Positions 47,661 through 60,830 of a stretch of DNA of 64,000 bases are shown in pieces; position 1 is the stretch's first letter; each line of letters opens with the position of its first letter. Below the pieces are notes generated by a model. It searched no databases and was not told where the DNA came from. It worked only from the letters and a program-made list of their open reading frames with translations. Source of the stretch: Sinotaia quadrata (taxonomy: Eukaryota > Mollusca > Gastropoda > Architaenioglossa > Viviparidae). Position numbers and translations under genes: made by a program. The stretch lies in the NCBI GenBank assembly GCA_028829895.1, contig CM054183.1, positions 16,417,975 through 16,481,974 on the forward strand. The letters run 5' to 3'.

Positions 47661-50189
47661 TAAATATATAATTCAGAATACTTTCCATTCTATTTATTAA
47701 TTAATAAAATAAAATAGATATTAACCTTTAAATAACTTCGATTATTACAGAAGGGAAAAAACATAAAATGAAAGGTTTCCTTCGAACAAAAAAACGGCAA
47801 GATATTTTTAATACACAATATAAAATCAAACCCAATGAATTCAGAAATAAAAAAGAAGAAATAAAATAGTATTTAATCATGAAACCAGAAAAGAGAATTT
47901 TTAAAAAGAAATTCTCAATTATTATCAGTAGCAAATCAACACAAATAAAGCTAGCGGAAAATGCGATCAATTTTTTCAATACAAAAATAAATCACTTTAT
48001 ACTACAGTCGACTATCTGAAAACGGGTCAGATGAAGAAATATAATGAAAATAGAACACATTTTTGAGATACTAATAAGCAGTACCAGTCCATAAATATGT
48101 ACTAGTGAAGGAAAATCCACAATACATATAAACTCACACAATTCATATATCAAGAGAAAAAGAGCGGAAGTCTTAAAACTTTAAATGCTATCAAAGACAT
48201 GCCAAGAAATACTGCTACAGGCATTTACAGTTCTTTTTTTCTTTAACGTGAGATGCTGGGGGAGGTAATCACACAACCGACGTTGCAATCTTTGCAACTT
48301 AAAGAGACGCATGATGCAGACTTGAAGAGTTATGTTAAATCTTTTAAAGTCATATTTGCTGTGTTTTAAGAGATCGTTTGATTTTACAGTCTTGATATTT
48401 TTGTGTGGCAGTCTTTTACAGTGACGTCTTGCAGATTGTCTAAAGAGTAACGTGTTGTAATTTCCCCAATTATCGTCTCAGTTTCTAGTCTTTATTAAGA
48501 GACGTGTTTGTTTATTCTAAACTGACATGCTGTAAAATAGTGTAATACACTTCCTACGAGTTTCGGCAACTATGCTGGAGTCTAAGCGAACAAGTGCAAT
48601 TCTTTCACGGCAAATATGTGCACACTTTTATTAGAAAGTGATTTCGCTAAGTTTTTCCCCCACCCTTCCACAGTCACTCTAGTCGTCGTCAATCAACTAG
48701 CATGCCACAAATGTCACTTGTCTTACCTAATCCACAGTGCTGAAATGATGACGTCACACATGACATCATCTGGAAAGGCATCAAGCCTGAGTTGCTACAA
48801 TTTAATAAGTGGACTAAGCTGACTAAACTAGGTTTACTGAACTACTATCATCCACACACATATACCTCAACATAAATAGGAACCCGGTAAACGATAAGAT
48901 TTTTAAAAATAAATTTTATAAAACACTAAATTCTACAGCAAAACAAAGGCTCACGTCAGTTACGCACCTTAAACTTTGCAAAGAACTTTATTTATAAAGA
49001 GATTTTGAAATAATTTAGGACGGGACACATAAAAACATACGTATATTTAGACTCTTCATCGAGACAATTCGCAAGCCTGATTACACAGAACACCTGCTTT
49101 AATAAACATTTCATCAGTGGTGGTGCGTAATGTTTGTAACTATGGCACTAGAACGGAACAAAGAGAGCACACCCTTAAATGTACCGAGATAATATCAATG
49201 AAACACTCATCGTATCTAATTTGATCATTAATTTTTTGTATTACTCTGGAATGCATCACTAAATGTACCTAGGTAATCGAACTTCAATCTCTAGATTAGT
49301 TTATAATGCTCTAAGCACACCCATCAACAGATGAACTACGACATGATTTAATATTACCACAAAAGTAACTGCCTTTATTAATATTAAAATGAATACCCCT
49401 TCCCATACGTTACTTACATTTCTGGCTGAACTACAATTGGGTTTAGTATCATCACAAAACAAAGGGCCTTCATTCAAAATAATAAAAAATATAAAAGCAT
49501 TTTTTAAAAACCTATATTCTATTCACATTCCTAGTTGAACTGGGACTAGATTTAGAATCATCACACAGAAAACGGCCTTCATTAAAATAATAATGATAAT
49601 TATGAGAGAAATTTTTTGAACTGCATTCTATTCATATTGCTGACTGAGCTGTAACCAGTGTAGAATTACTTTAAAAAAAAAAAAGATAATGGCTTTCAAT
49701 CCTAATAATACTATTGATAATGCTGGTTGAACTGCAACTAGATTTAGAATCATCACAAATAAACAGCCTTCATTCCAAATAACAATAGATTTTTTTTTAT
49801 TTTTAAAAGATGAATAACAAAATTCGACATAGTGCGGCGTGAGTCCCAATCCTAGAGGACCAGTGCGTGCTGACATGTATGTGTAATACATAATTTAAGT
49901 ATTATTGTTTGCATCCCGAAAGTCTCAGTAGTTATGTTTACATTCGGCTAGCATTAACAAATTCACCACCTACCTTCTACTAACTAGCCAACAACCATAC
50001 TTCCCAAAAACGTCGCTGCACTGCGCAAACCAAAGTGTAGGAGGTGCCATGTTCTGTGCTAATTCATTACCAAGATGGTCTCTCGAGGTTCAAAACGATT
50101 CCTTTCATTTTTTTATTTTAGAGTATTGAAATTGTCTTGCTAGTTAACATACTTACACTGTTTTGTTTTTTTTTCTGTCTTTCCAAGAC
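47661..50189. other. Upstream intron or flank, no gene seen
   Basis: AT-rich. A faint 90-170 bp theme (GGTTGAACTGCAACTAGATTTAG..ATCATCACA..GGCCTTCATT) recurs about five times at 49400-49790. No exon recognised. Confidence 0.5.
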
Positions 50190-50495
50190 AATATTCAATA
50201 GCTCGTCATAAACATACAACAAAATGATTAATCAATTTTTCTTTTCTCTTTCCAAGACAATATTCAATAGCTCGTCATAAACATACAACAAAATGAGTAA
50301 TCAATTTTTCTTTTCTCTTTCCAAGACAATATTCAATAGCTCGTCATAAACATACAATGACAATTTTTCTTTTCTCTTTCCAAGACAATATTCAATAGCT
50401 CGTCATAAACATACAATGACAATTTTTCTTTTCTCTTTCCAAGACAATATTCAATAGCTCGTCATAAACATACAACAAAAATGACAATTTTTCGG
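50190..50495. repeat. Minisatellite, about 52-61 bp x 5
   Basis: TTTCCAAGACAATATTCAAT, AGCTCGTCATAAACATACAA, then CAAAATGA and TTTTTCTTTTCTC repeats. Cores are near-identical; the junction varies in length. Confidence 0.93.
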
Positions 50496-53400
50496 TGGCA
50501 CATTTCCGGCCGTTCAGTGACTGCAGATGTTTGTATGAACAGTTAGCGACTCTTGAGTAACAATGTGAGACGAGAGAGTGCCTGTGAAAAGATACACATA
50601 AGGCAGCGATGATAAAACTGATAATTAAAGACAGCTTGGATGCAAAAATGTTTCTGCAAGACGAATGGAAGAAAATGATAATCCAAAATTCAGTCATAAC
50701 TGGTTTTCCATTTAGATTTCACTGGTGAGCTGTAGAAACAAATTACAAGGTTTCGCTTTACACAAGCAAATGTTGACAATTTCGCCAAAGCTCTTCATAC
50801 TGTTGTAAGCAAATGCCAGACTTCAATAGTGTATAAATCGTGAGATTCGCTAGCATTAACCTATTTAAGCAAAGATTGAGATTATTATGCCATTGCATTT
50901 GATCAGCAAATCGCAAGGATGAATTTCGCTACCGATGACCTACTATTTAACCAATTAGCATTCGAACAGCAAATAACAAGGTTATATTCGCTACTCATTG
51001 TTTCATCATCATCATTACACCAGTACACAGCAATTTACAATGTTATTTTCCCGTCCTTCATTTTGTTCATAAGTTCTTCAGGATGAAGAATCTCGGTAAA
51101 AACTACAGTTCAAAGAGAAAAACAACTTTTAATTAATGGGAAGACAACCGGGGTTTTCCAAATAACCTCAAATGTCATTCCCGATCCAGAAAAGTGTAAT
51201 GTGTATTTTTAAAGAAATGTTTAATTCTTTTTCCTTTCTTCCTTCCAGTCAGAATTACCTAAAAACAACAAAGCTTAAAAGCCATACAACACTGGACCAG
51301 GGAATCGTAGCATGTCTGGGAGTAGATATGAGAGAAGAATCAGCTTAACAGCTTATTTACCTTAATTTTATCAATGCAGAAAATCTATTCCAGAAACAAG
51401 CTAATTTAAAAATAACTCCATGATTACGAAGAAAAAAAAAGAGATAAATATGCAGAAGCTATTTAGCACGTGCAAAGTATTCTGGATATACAATCGTTAG
51501 AGCCTTGTAAATTCTTCAGGTATAGAAGTAGCGACCACTTAATGACAAATACACTCAGGAAACATTTAGAGCATTTGTATTTCTTTAGCTGAAAACGTAT
51601 CGTTACATCGTGCAACAACATAGACTGCAACACTGAAAAAAATATGATACAGTTCTAATATGTAAACATGTCAGTCATTTGCCTGCCGTAAGTTGTAGTC
51701 ATGCCACAATTCATTCGTCGGCCTAACGCGCAGTGAGTATACGTGCAGGTGACTGACCGAACATGTAGAAAGAGGAAGGGAATTAACAAGTGAGAAAACA
51801 AGGGCGTCTTTGTAACCTGGAAGGATTCAGCAATGCCGCTCGATCGATATTGGCAGATGATTATTGACAAATCTAATATAAAATTAATTTGGCTGAGCCC
51901 ATGGGCAACCTTATATATTGAAAAACCGCAGGCAAGGTAAACAGCATGGATTGTTTGTTCATTTTAAACTAAATTCAAAATTATATATATAACAATAAAT
52001 AAAATTTACTACTACTAAACATTCATTAAATAATTAAGATAAATAACATTTAGGCTACACACACAAAAAAAAGCCTATGCAAACTGAGTCCAAATGGAAA
52101 CACGGTGATTTGTAACACATAGATTGATCAGAGTAACGACATTAACAAATAAAATTATAATAATAAAATAACCATCGCGACAAAATTCACAAAAGCCGAG
52201 AGAACAAAGCAGCTTTTAAAATACATGCCCTTTATTTGTTAAGAAACCCAAAACTGAATAAAGTAAAACAACAACAACAACAACAACGGTACAACAGTCT
52301 GAAAATGTTCAGCTTGCTCCTTTAATCAACAGTCAAACCTAGTCTCCATCTACTATCTCAAGAACCCTTCAATTTGTAATCTGCTCATCCAACCCCCACC
52401 CTAACACCCTAACGAAAAACATCACACATTGTGGACGCGAACCCAAATCTATCGAGTATTTGTGTTTCTGATAAGTGAAGAAACCGTTTCACCCATATTT
52501 CTACCCTCTTCTTCTTCTTCATTATGGACTAAAGAGCACCAAGATAAAAACCACTTTCAAAATGTCACTACTGTGTCAATGACACACAATTCACCAATGC
52601 AACAGACTTTTAAATAATGGACATGTTAAATTTTGCTTTTTTAGGAGAGGGGATGGGGGTGGGAGAACCTCTCTGTACAGCTCAACAAATGTCGGGACAA
52701 CGGAATCTCAGTAAACTAACACTGGAAAGAAAGAAAAGGAAAAAACACCAATGTGAAAGTCCGAATGAAGAAAACTGTGATGCCATTGCTCCACGTGTGA
52801 ACACTTACCTACATCTCAACTTGTGAACACTTACCTACAGCTTGCCTGCGGGTGTACGAGCAAGCGATTATGCTTCGAGTTCGGAAATGTTTAAAGGCAC
52901 CCCAATTAATTAATTTAATAAAACTCAAATGAAAAATAATTCTTTTTTTATTTATGGTAGTATTATTTTCTTTTCGGGTTTCTGATTTATAATGAAGATT
53001 CCAGACTGAGTATTATCAGATAATATTTTTTATAAAAGAAACAACATAAGGGGCCATTAATTTACTTGGGAGCGATAGAGTCACATTCATAAGTTGTAAG
53101 GATTCCATTACATTAATGCACTACCAAAAATATTAAAAATCATTAATACTAATTAAAGAAACATAACTAAACATTAGTATTTATTAAAGAAACATTAACA
53201 ACCATAAAAACCTATTACGGAAACATTAATAACCAAATTACCTGTTACATAAACATTACTAACCATTAGATCTGAAGAAGATGCATATTGCAGCAAAACG
53301 ACGGGGGATGGGGGGGGGGAACACAATTTTCTATACTAGTCATCTCTTACGCTACTATTCTGCAACTACGCGCGCATTTTAGGCAACGAAAAAGACAACA

Positions 53401-54132
53401 ACCCTCCAGATGCTGTTAAACAAGCATCGGACCCAGTGTGCTTAATACCTCTTGTGTAATAAGAAAAACATTCACGTGTTTTTATAATGACTGAAAACGA
53501 ACAAGACTTAAAATGAGTGATTGTATTTGCAGTGCCTCTTGAAGGTGCTAAAACCACTTCCCTCTGATTCTAATTTGAGAAGAAAGGCACTAGATACGAC
53601 ATAAATTTAATGTTCAAGGGAAGTATTATAATAAACTGTGTGTGTAATAATACCGCAGTGAATCATATCCTAAGATATCTAAACATTTCACAATTCACAA
53701 GTGGATCGCTGAACTCGACAGTTTCGAGCTAACGGAGAGAGAAAGCTCACTTCGACTAAAGGCGAGCTAGAGCAATTACCTCCTGCATTCCTACATGAGA
53801 GTCTAGAGCATAATTATCTCCTGCATGAGAGTCTAGACTCTAGAGCATAATTGTCTCCTGCACCCCTATGTGAGAACTATGGAGTAAAAATCTCAGAAAG
53901 ATCATGGATGAACCAACCAAAAGCAGTCACTGAGAAAGAATAAGTCAAAATTCTTTGGGAGTTCGAGATAAGAACAGATCGAGTGATTCCTTTAGTTCAG
54001 TGTCGGGCTAAAAAGCATGGCTGGGTGTCTGGTACTTTTGCCGCCCAGCGAAAATGTTATAGGTTGCTCTACTAAAAAAATGAAAAGCGATTGTAATTCT
54101 AAACGGATTTTCTTAATATTAATTAAAAAGTA
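50496..54132. other. Upstream intron or flank, no gene seen
   Basis: No confident exon. The duplicated ACTTGTGAACACTTACCTAC at 52807-52840 gives two good donor sequences on the minus strand, but no open frame with an acceptor leads into them. A G-run lies at 53309-53319. A threefold CTCCTGCA..GAGAGTCTAGA theme lies at 53780-53875. Confidence 0.5.
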
Positions 54133-54136
54133 TTAA

Positions 54137-54430
54137 CCCGTTCAGTGTCAGGTTAAAAAATCCCGTCAGACGGTACTGTATTACAGCACCCAATAAAAAA
54201 AAAAATATTAACAAATTGGCTGCTGAAGTGAAGGCACATGTTTCCTTCACTCTGGTTATTTTTAGTGACTAGAATTAGTGAGTCTGAGCGTATGCATCTA
54301 TGGGGAGTTATGGTCCCAGTGGCATACGGACCAGTTTGACCTTGGGGATTTATGGTCCTAGTGTCAGACTACGGCACGGCACCGCAATCGGTTTAGACTT
54401 TCGGACGTATACGTCCTCCCGACACCCAAC
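54137..54430. mobile_element. Possible piggyBac-like MITE
   Basis: Begins after TTAA (54133-54136) with CCCGTTCAGTGTCAGG. The other side carries TCCCGACACCC, an imperfect inverted match. The inside holds the perfect palindrome GGACGTATACGTCC (54403-54416) and two similar pieces (TTATGGTCCCAGTG, TTATGGTCCTAGTG). A relative of the left end (TTCAGTGTCGGGCTAAAAAG) lies at 53998. No right-hand TTAA was found, so the right limit and class are unsure. Confidence 0.4.
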
Positions 54431-55737
54431 AGAGACTTAGATTCCAGAGACTGGAATGCCAAAGCAAAAGTGATACCTGTAATTATAGGAGCCTTGGGGA
54501 ATATACATGAGAGTTGGATTTCTTATCTGAATAAACTTCCTAGAAACCACATGCTCGCCCCACTACTAAAAGCAGCACTCCTCGGAAGTGCCCATATTCT
54601 CCGTAAAATCTTGGATCTCACTGAATCTTGTTAAGATTCCGAGGCTTTGGTTCATATTGACAGTCAACAGAAATCGTGAAGAAAAAAAAAGAAGGCATAA
54701 ATAAGTCATAGCCGGACACTAGAGCGATTAAGATGTGAAGAGATCAAAGGTTACCACCAACTATACTATAGAAACAACGACAGGGAAATCTAAATTTACA
54801 TTTTAAAACCAGTTGTGATGGAAGGTAAACTTTCGGGTGGCCAGCGAGCGATTGGGCAAGGCAATGCCGTCCCTCGGTTACGAAAGTCTAATCTGGCAGG
54901 GGAGAATTAACTCTTGGGGAGACAACTTCATAAAGGTAATTGAGTGCACATTTATCCGGACTACCTCAGTTCATTTCTCCACACACACAAACCCGCCCTT
55001 GGTAAGTTGGAGAGTCGTGGGAGCTCGGGTAGAACAAGAGAAATCTTTCAAGAGAAGCGGCCACTACAAGTGTTGTATTCCATCCACCAAATTCCCGTGT
55101 TCCTCTGCACTCAAAGATTCTCTTTAACCCTCACCTCCATCCCTACCCCAGTGGGACGAGAAAAGGACTTACATAATTTTTCTTCTTTTTTTGTTTCTTA
55201 CAAATCCCAAAACGCCACATCGCCCCATCTCTGATGAAGCACGGTAACATCTCTGACCCGTAAGCAGTTGAGTGCAGAACACTCTTGATACTGAAGTGAA
55301 AGCGAAAGAGGTTGATGGCAGAGTCAAATTACTTAGAAATAAAATTTTAAAATTCCCATGGCTCTTTGTCACCACTCCGTTCCCGAGGCCCAGGATGCCC
55401 GTTATCAAAAATAATGGCAACAGATTGTCGGAAGGCGAACTGCACTTGTAATTACTTATAGCAGTTTTCAAGTGAGAAATGCACGAGTTGGTATATATAT
55501 GTTTTTGTTTGTTGTTGTTGTTGTTTTTTGAGGGGCAGGGAGAAAAAATAACGACAGGTGTGACGGATGAATTGCTTTAAATATCATCATGTATCAGCTG
55601 TTTAAATCAAATCAGCTGCTAATTATTAAGACGTATACGTTTTTGAAAATACTTTAAAAGACAATGATATGAAGAGGACCCCAAGAACATTAAGCTATTT
55701 TCTTCTGTGGCTTGTGTTTTCATTAGGGACCTTTCAC
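54431..55737. other. Upstream intron or flank, no gene seen
   Basis: Has GC-richer parts (54825-55150) with open frames on the plus strand, but no recognised homology or repeated structure. Confidence 0.4.
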
Positions 55738-56075
55738 TGATGAATCTACACTAATGGACTACTGTCAGGTATACCTACATTAATGGGCTACTGTCATATA
55801 CATATACACTAATGGGCTACTGTCATATAAATATACACTAATGGACTACTGTCAGGTACACCTACATTAATGGACTACTGTCATATACATACACTAATGG
55901 ACTACATTCAAGTACATCTACAGTGTAGATTCTACACTAATGGACTACTGTCAGGTACACCTACACCAATGGACTACTATCAGATACATATACACTAATG
56001 GACTACTGTCAGATACCACGTATACTAATGGACTACTATCAGGTACACCCACACTAATGGACTACTATAAGTATT
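55738..56075. repeat. Minisatellite, about 30 bp, about 11 copies
   Basis: ACACTAATGGACTACTGTCA then GGTACACCTAC repeats with many small variants. A looser CAGGCACC/TTTCAG theme follows to about 56330. Confidence 0.92.
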
Positions 56076-56784
56076 CTCAGGCACCAACATGTAATTATTC
56101 TAAGGCACTTACAGTGGCGAAACTTTTCTAAGACACCCAAATGCAATTATTTTCAGCCATTTGCACTGATGGACCTGTTTTTAAACAGTGACATTAAATT
56201 ACTTTCAGACACCTGCATAAAATTATTCACATACGCCTGCACTGATTTAGGTGCTCTGACATGCCTATTGCAGCTATCTATACTCAAGCATCTACTGGTA
56301 ACTAATTTCAGGCGTATCTTTCTGAGGATCTACAGTATAATAAAATAAAAAGTGCAAATCGTCTTATTCAAAACTTAAATAAAACGGACGCAACGAGCTA
56401 CCCCATTCACATTATTAAGAATCTTCAATAAAGTATGATGATGAACTTCAGTGAAAAGAGAAAAACCTAACAACGTTAAGATATGATAGACACAAATAAC
56501 AGTCTAATTAACATTCACTTTTGTTGTCTGTCATCCATGAACAAGAGTCACGTGGTCTGTAATGTCGAAAAGCCAGGTGCCTATTACATAGGCAACAAAT
56601 GCACAACTACACAGATAATATTATCACAGGAATTTGTTTATCTTATTAATATTTAAATTATTACAAATAATATAACTAATAACCTTATGTAGTATGTAAA
56701 CGGGGGGGGTGGGGTGGAGGGAAGAATCACAAGACGTGCAGCTTTAAGGATTTCCAGCCGAGGAATTATGTCTGTTTTGTCTTC

Positions 56785-57010
56785 GTTATATACATTATTA
56801 GTACACTGTACTACTACTTTTAGTACTTGTACCATTAGCAGCCTTTACAATGTCTTAATGTAGAAAATGCATGTCCATCTCTGTGTGTGTCAGAATAGCT
56901 TTGATTCACGATCGTTATACATTATTAGTAGGCCTACTACTACTTTTAGTACCTGTACAATTAGCAGCCTTTACAATGTCTTAATGTAGAAAACGTATGT
57001 CCATCTCTCT
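56785..57010. repeat. Direct duplication, about 110 bp x 2, abutting a Helitron
   Basis: GTTATATACATTATTAGTA, CTACTACTTTTAGTAC, ATTAGCAGCCTTTACAATGT and CTTAATGTAGAAAA occur at about 56785-56870 and again at 56912-57000. Both are followed by TGTCCATCTCT and, a little further, TTCACGATCG. Confidence 0.9.
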
Positions 57011-57277
57011 TAAATTTCACGATCGCGCGGGAAGCTGAATTTTTTCATGGAGGCGTGGTTTACCCCGGGGACAGACATGGGAGGATCAGGGTCGGACTTC
57101 TGGAACACACATCCTCTACCCATATTTATGAAAATAAATATTGCATGGAGGCGTGGTTAACGCCAGACACAGCTGAATGGGTTGGTGGGAGGGTCCTTAA
57201 TACTTTTAAAATAAATGTTATTCATTTCACATTCAATTTCTTTCTTACTCCCGGGCAATGCCGGGGTATTCTACTAG
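57004..57277 (+). mobile_element. Short non-autonomous Helitron
   Basis: The 3' end is diagnostic: a hairpin CCCGGGCAATGCCGGGG (stem CCCGG/CCGGG) about 7 bases before CTAG (57274-57277), the CTRR signature. The proposed 5' end TCTCTCTTAAATTTCACGAT starts with TC after an A, as Helitrons do, but is less certain. Inside, CATGGAGGCGTGGTT occurs twice (57047 and 57142). No Rep/helicase coding. Confidence 0.6.
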
Positions 57278-58429
57278 AATTCAGTAAAATGAAATTTGAG
57301 AGATGTAACCATAATAGATCTGGTTAAATCGACAGTACTATTTTCAAAGACTCAAAAGCTCTCTATTTCCAACTGGTAACACCGCACACAGTCACTCCTA
57401 ATAGGAATACGAACCAAACAGGAGAGATCTACTAAAGCCCTTTTCTTTTAATTTAAAAAGAAAGAAGAAAGAAAGAAAAGAGAAAACAGAAAAATACCTA
57501 TAGGTTTACTAACATGCTTTCGTTTTTCAATTACACGAACTGCCAATCAAAATGCGTGCTTCAACGAGACGGTGAAATCTTAATGGTCTCCATCACATTG
57601 TTCAAGACACAAGCTTAGCCGGGCTGAACAATTGAACTTACTGTATGAGAAACGCGGCAGGATATAAAGTCAAATGTACCGCAAACTAACAAATCTTACC
57701 TTTTTTATCAGAATGACGTCCCATTAAATTCACCCCACTCCGTCTCCACAATTTTTTTTTTTTAAAAAGAGAAAGAACAAAAGCAGTACAGAATTGGAAA
57801 GGGTTATTGAAAAAAAACTTGGAGGGGAAAGAGGGAAAACCAAGCTTAAAGGTTTGAGTCGCTGATTATAGAGTCTATAAATTTATTAAACTTTCTGCAA
57901 TGAAGTTAAAATTAAATAAAGAAATACTAATATTAAAGTATCAAACAGTAGTACACACTATCTACTTTCCTTTTTGTTTTTACTGTACAACATAACAAAT
58001 CGTTGTGGTTTTAAAAAAGGGGTGTGCTAGTACATTCGTGTTACAGAGACTTAATAATCCCAACAAACTGAGCTCCAATAATCCTTTAGATCTAACAAGG
58101 CAAAACAAAAAAACTAGTTAAAAGAGGGGTGTGCTAGTACATCCGAGTTACTGCACACCTGGCGGACAACACTAATCAATCTGAAGTATTATTCTTACAT
58201 TAAAAAAATATATTATCAAGATAAATTTACTTTATTAAAGAAAACATCCTCTAATCTGGCAGAGCAGAATTCCAGTTAAACGACAGCATTCCTGGAAGTA
58301 ATATTTATTCCTATAAAACACAAGGGCATCCAACAGCCAAAAAGAATAGTCAGAAAAAACGCTCTGATCTCCAATTTTTGTGTGAAATAATTCTCACTGT
58401 AACAATAGTAATAATCTATGAAAACACTG
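57278..58429. other. Upstream intron or flank, no gene seen
   Basis: AT-rich. GGGGTGTGCTAGTACAT occurs twice (58020 and 58126). Otherwise empty. Confidence 0.5.
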
Positions 58430-58672
58430 GATATTGGTTAGAATACATCTAAATCCAGTAGGCCTGTTAGTTTTATTAGGCAAAGCCCAAATATTATACG
58501 AAGTGTATGAAAGCACTGGAGATTGATTAGAATACATCTAAATCCAGTACGCCTATTAGTTTTATTAGGCAAAGCCCAAATATTATACGAAGTGTATGAA
58601 AGCACTGGATTGATTAGAATACATCTAAATCCAGTAGGCCTATATGTTTTAGGTAGGCAAAGTCAAAATATT
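58430..58672. repeat. Minisatellite, about 86 bp x 3
   Basis: GATTAGAATACATCTAAATC, CAGTAGGCCTATTAGTTTTA, TTAGGCAAAGCCCAAATATT, ATACGAAGTGTATGAAAGCA, CTGGA recurs three times with few changes. Confidence 0.93.
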
Positions 58673-58904
58673 ATACAAAACCCCTTTTGGTCACGAAGCA
58701 CAAAGATCTACAGTACAAAAATTTCGGTAACTGAAAATCATTCTCTGCTGGTCGGCACACGGTACACGTTAACGCAGGCTATTTATTATTCATTAAATTA
58801 GTCATGTGCGAATTATGCACTCGTACTCGTCCGTCACTTCTGCTCAAAATACTCGACTATGCATGAAACTGCATTTCCCGATCCAAGGACACTGGCACAA
58901 CCCA

Positions 58905-59190
58905 CCAAAAGTCTGCTCGTTTCTAACACAAGCACAACCTATTAAGTCTGCTTGTCTCCAACATGAGCACAACCTACTAAGTCTGCTTGTCTCCAAAATG
59001 AGCACGACCTACTAAGTCTGCTTGTCTCCAACATGAGCACAACCTACTAAGTCTGCTTGTCTCCAACATGAGCACAACCTACTAAGTCTGCTTGTCTCCA
59101 ACATGAGCACAACCTACTAAGTCGGCTTGTCTAACATGAGCACAACCTACTAAGTCTGCTTGTCTCCAACATGAGCATGACCCACCAAGA
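58905..59190. repeat. Minisatellite, 35 bp, about 8 copies
   Basis: CCTACTAAGTCTGCTTGTCT then CCAACATGAGCACAA repeats, near-perfect in the centre, with diverged first and last units (CCCACCAAAAGTCTGCTCGT form). Confidence 0.94.
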
Positions 59191-59400
59191 ATCTGCTCAT
59201 CTCACTTCTGCCAAACGATGCTGAGACCATGATATGAAACAGATAACTAATGACACCATTTTCACATATAAAATAAGCTATAAAATGTCATATCCTGTTT
59301 GTTTTCAGACTAAAAATTATATCATTAATATTTTAATTTTTTTCAATAAATATAATTTTCAGGTAGTCCGCTAATTTTAAATAACTATTTGTTCTCTTTC
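59191..59400. other. Upstream intron or flank
   Basis: Plain AT-rich sequence up to the hAT insertion site. Confidence 0.5.
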
Positions 59401-59408
59401 ATTTAAAC

Positions 59409-59761
59409 CAGGGGCGGGCAAACTCTGGCCCGCGGGCCAAACCTGGCACGCGAAGCATTTTTGTTTGGCCCGCCAAGCTATTCACAGTTAACATTGCTTT
59501 TGGCCCGCCAAGCTATTCACAGTTATTGCTTTTGGCCCGCCAAGCAATTCACAGTTATTCCTTTGGCCCGCAAGGCAAAAGTCACTAAAACAAATGGGCG
59601 TTGTTTTATGCTGTCAAACAGCCAAGGCTACATGTAATTACTTTTGTTCTCATTTTATATTCTGAACTTGCTGGACTTGTGATATTTGGTCGTCTATCTG
59701 GCCCGCGAACTGTTCCAACAATTTTATCTGGCCCGCGGTCTCAAAAGTTTGCCCGCCCCTG
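59409..59761. mobile_element. hAT MITE with perfect terminal repeats and target duplication
   Basis: The two ends carry the perfect 16-bp inverted repeat CAGGGGCGGGCAAACT (59409-59424 and 59746-59761). The element is flanked on both sides by ATTTAAAC (59401-59408 and 59762-59769), the 8-bp duplication expected of hAT. Length is 353 bp. Inside, TTTGGCCCGCCAAGC with ATTCACAGTTA repeats about three times. No coding capacity. The clean duplication suggests a fairly recent insertion. Confidence 0.95.
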
Positions 59762-59769
59762 ATTTAAAC

Positions 59770-60199
59770 CTTTGCACAACAGCAGTTCCGTAGAGTGTCT
59801 GCCATTTATCTGAAAATAAGGCTTTACCAATTTACTAGTAACAGAAATAAGTAAGAGAATACAATAAATAAAAAGTAGATAGAAGATATTCTTCAAGGCG
59901 TATAATCTTTACTACAAAATTATATTAAATATCGAAACGTCAGAGTGTATCTTCTATTTGACAACCCATCTCCATGCCTTATATCAGTTAATACATTTCC
60001 TAAGTTTGTAAATTTATTCATGCACTATGTTGTAAATATAACAACATGACTGTTATGGTTTCAAGTTGACTGAACAGTAAGGACAAAAATTTAGTAATGA
60101 TAAAGAATGTGACCTTAATAACCATATCAACACAACTGTTTCTTTTCCAAGATGACACTGAACAATAATGACAACCTAAGTAAAGGATAAAGAATAAAG
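59770..60199. other. Upstream intron or flank
   Basis: AT-rich; nothing recognised. Confidence 0.5.
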
Positions 60200-60830
60200 T
60201 GCGCTAGATAATAACATGACAGATAAACTGAAAGGTGAAGACAAGGTAACAAAAAGAAAAAGTCAAAAATGAAGATAACAAAAAGATAAATTCAAAGGTG
60301 GAGATAAGGTAACAAAAAAATAAAGTCAAAGGTGGAGATAAAAATGAAAAGATCTACTAGATCTTCAAGGCTAAATCATTTAACCACAATAAAATACATT
60401 TGCTACAGCTATTGTAATAATAGATAGGTACAAGCTATTGTAATAATACTTTTAATAGATAGGTCTATTTGTTTTATTAGGCTAAATCTTTTACTGAAAT
60501 AAAATACATTTCCCACTCCTATTCTGATAATAGGTATACTAGTATTCCAAGGCAAAATAATTTGATCACAATACAATACATTTGCTACTGTTATTCTGAT
60601 AATTAATAGGTCTACTAGTTTTCTGAGGATAAATCTTCTACATTGCAATAAAATATTTGCTACCGCTATTCTGGTAATAGGTATACTAATTTTCTTAGGC
60701 TAAATCTTTTTTATCGCAATAAAATATATTTGCTACTGCTATTCTGATCATAGATCTACTACTTTTCTGAAGCTAAATCTTTTTAAATTGCAATAAAATA
60801 TATATGCATCTGTTTTACAAGTCTACTATG
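60200..60830. repeat. Two degenerate arrays
   Basis: At 60225-60350 GGTAACAAAAAGATAAAGTC and AAAGGTGGAGAT repeat. At 60380-60830 a roughly 65-80 bp unit with AATAAAATACATTTGCTAC, TATTCTGATAATAGGT, CTACTAGTTTTC and AGGCTAAATCTTT recurs about six times. Confidence 0.85.

Noticed and set aside
52800..52920. Minus-strand TFPNSKH before two strong donors, like the TFPNTRH of NCOR1's N-terminus
   Set aside because: A stop codon lies directly before it with no acceptor between, so it cannot be a coding exon; the likeness is short and probably chance.
54825..55235. Two overlapping plus-strand frames of 96 codons
   Set aside because: No recognised homology, no matching splice signals, and equal support for two frames, as expected by chance in less AT-rich sequence.
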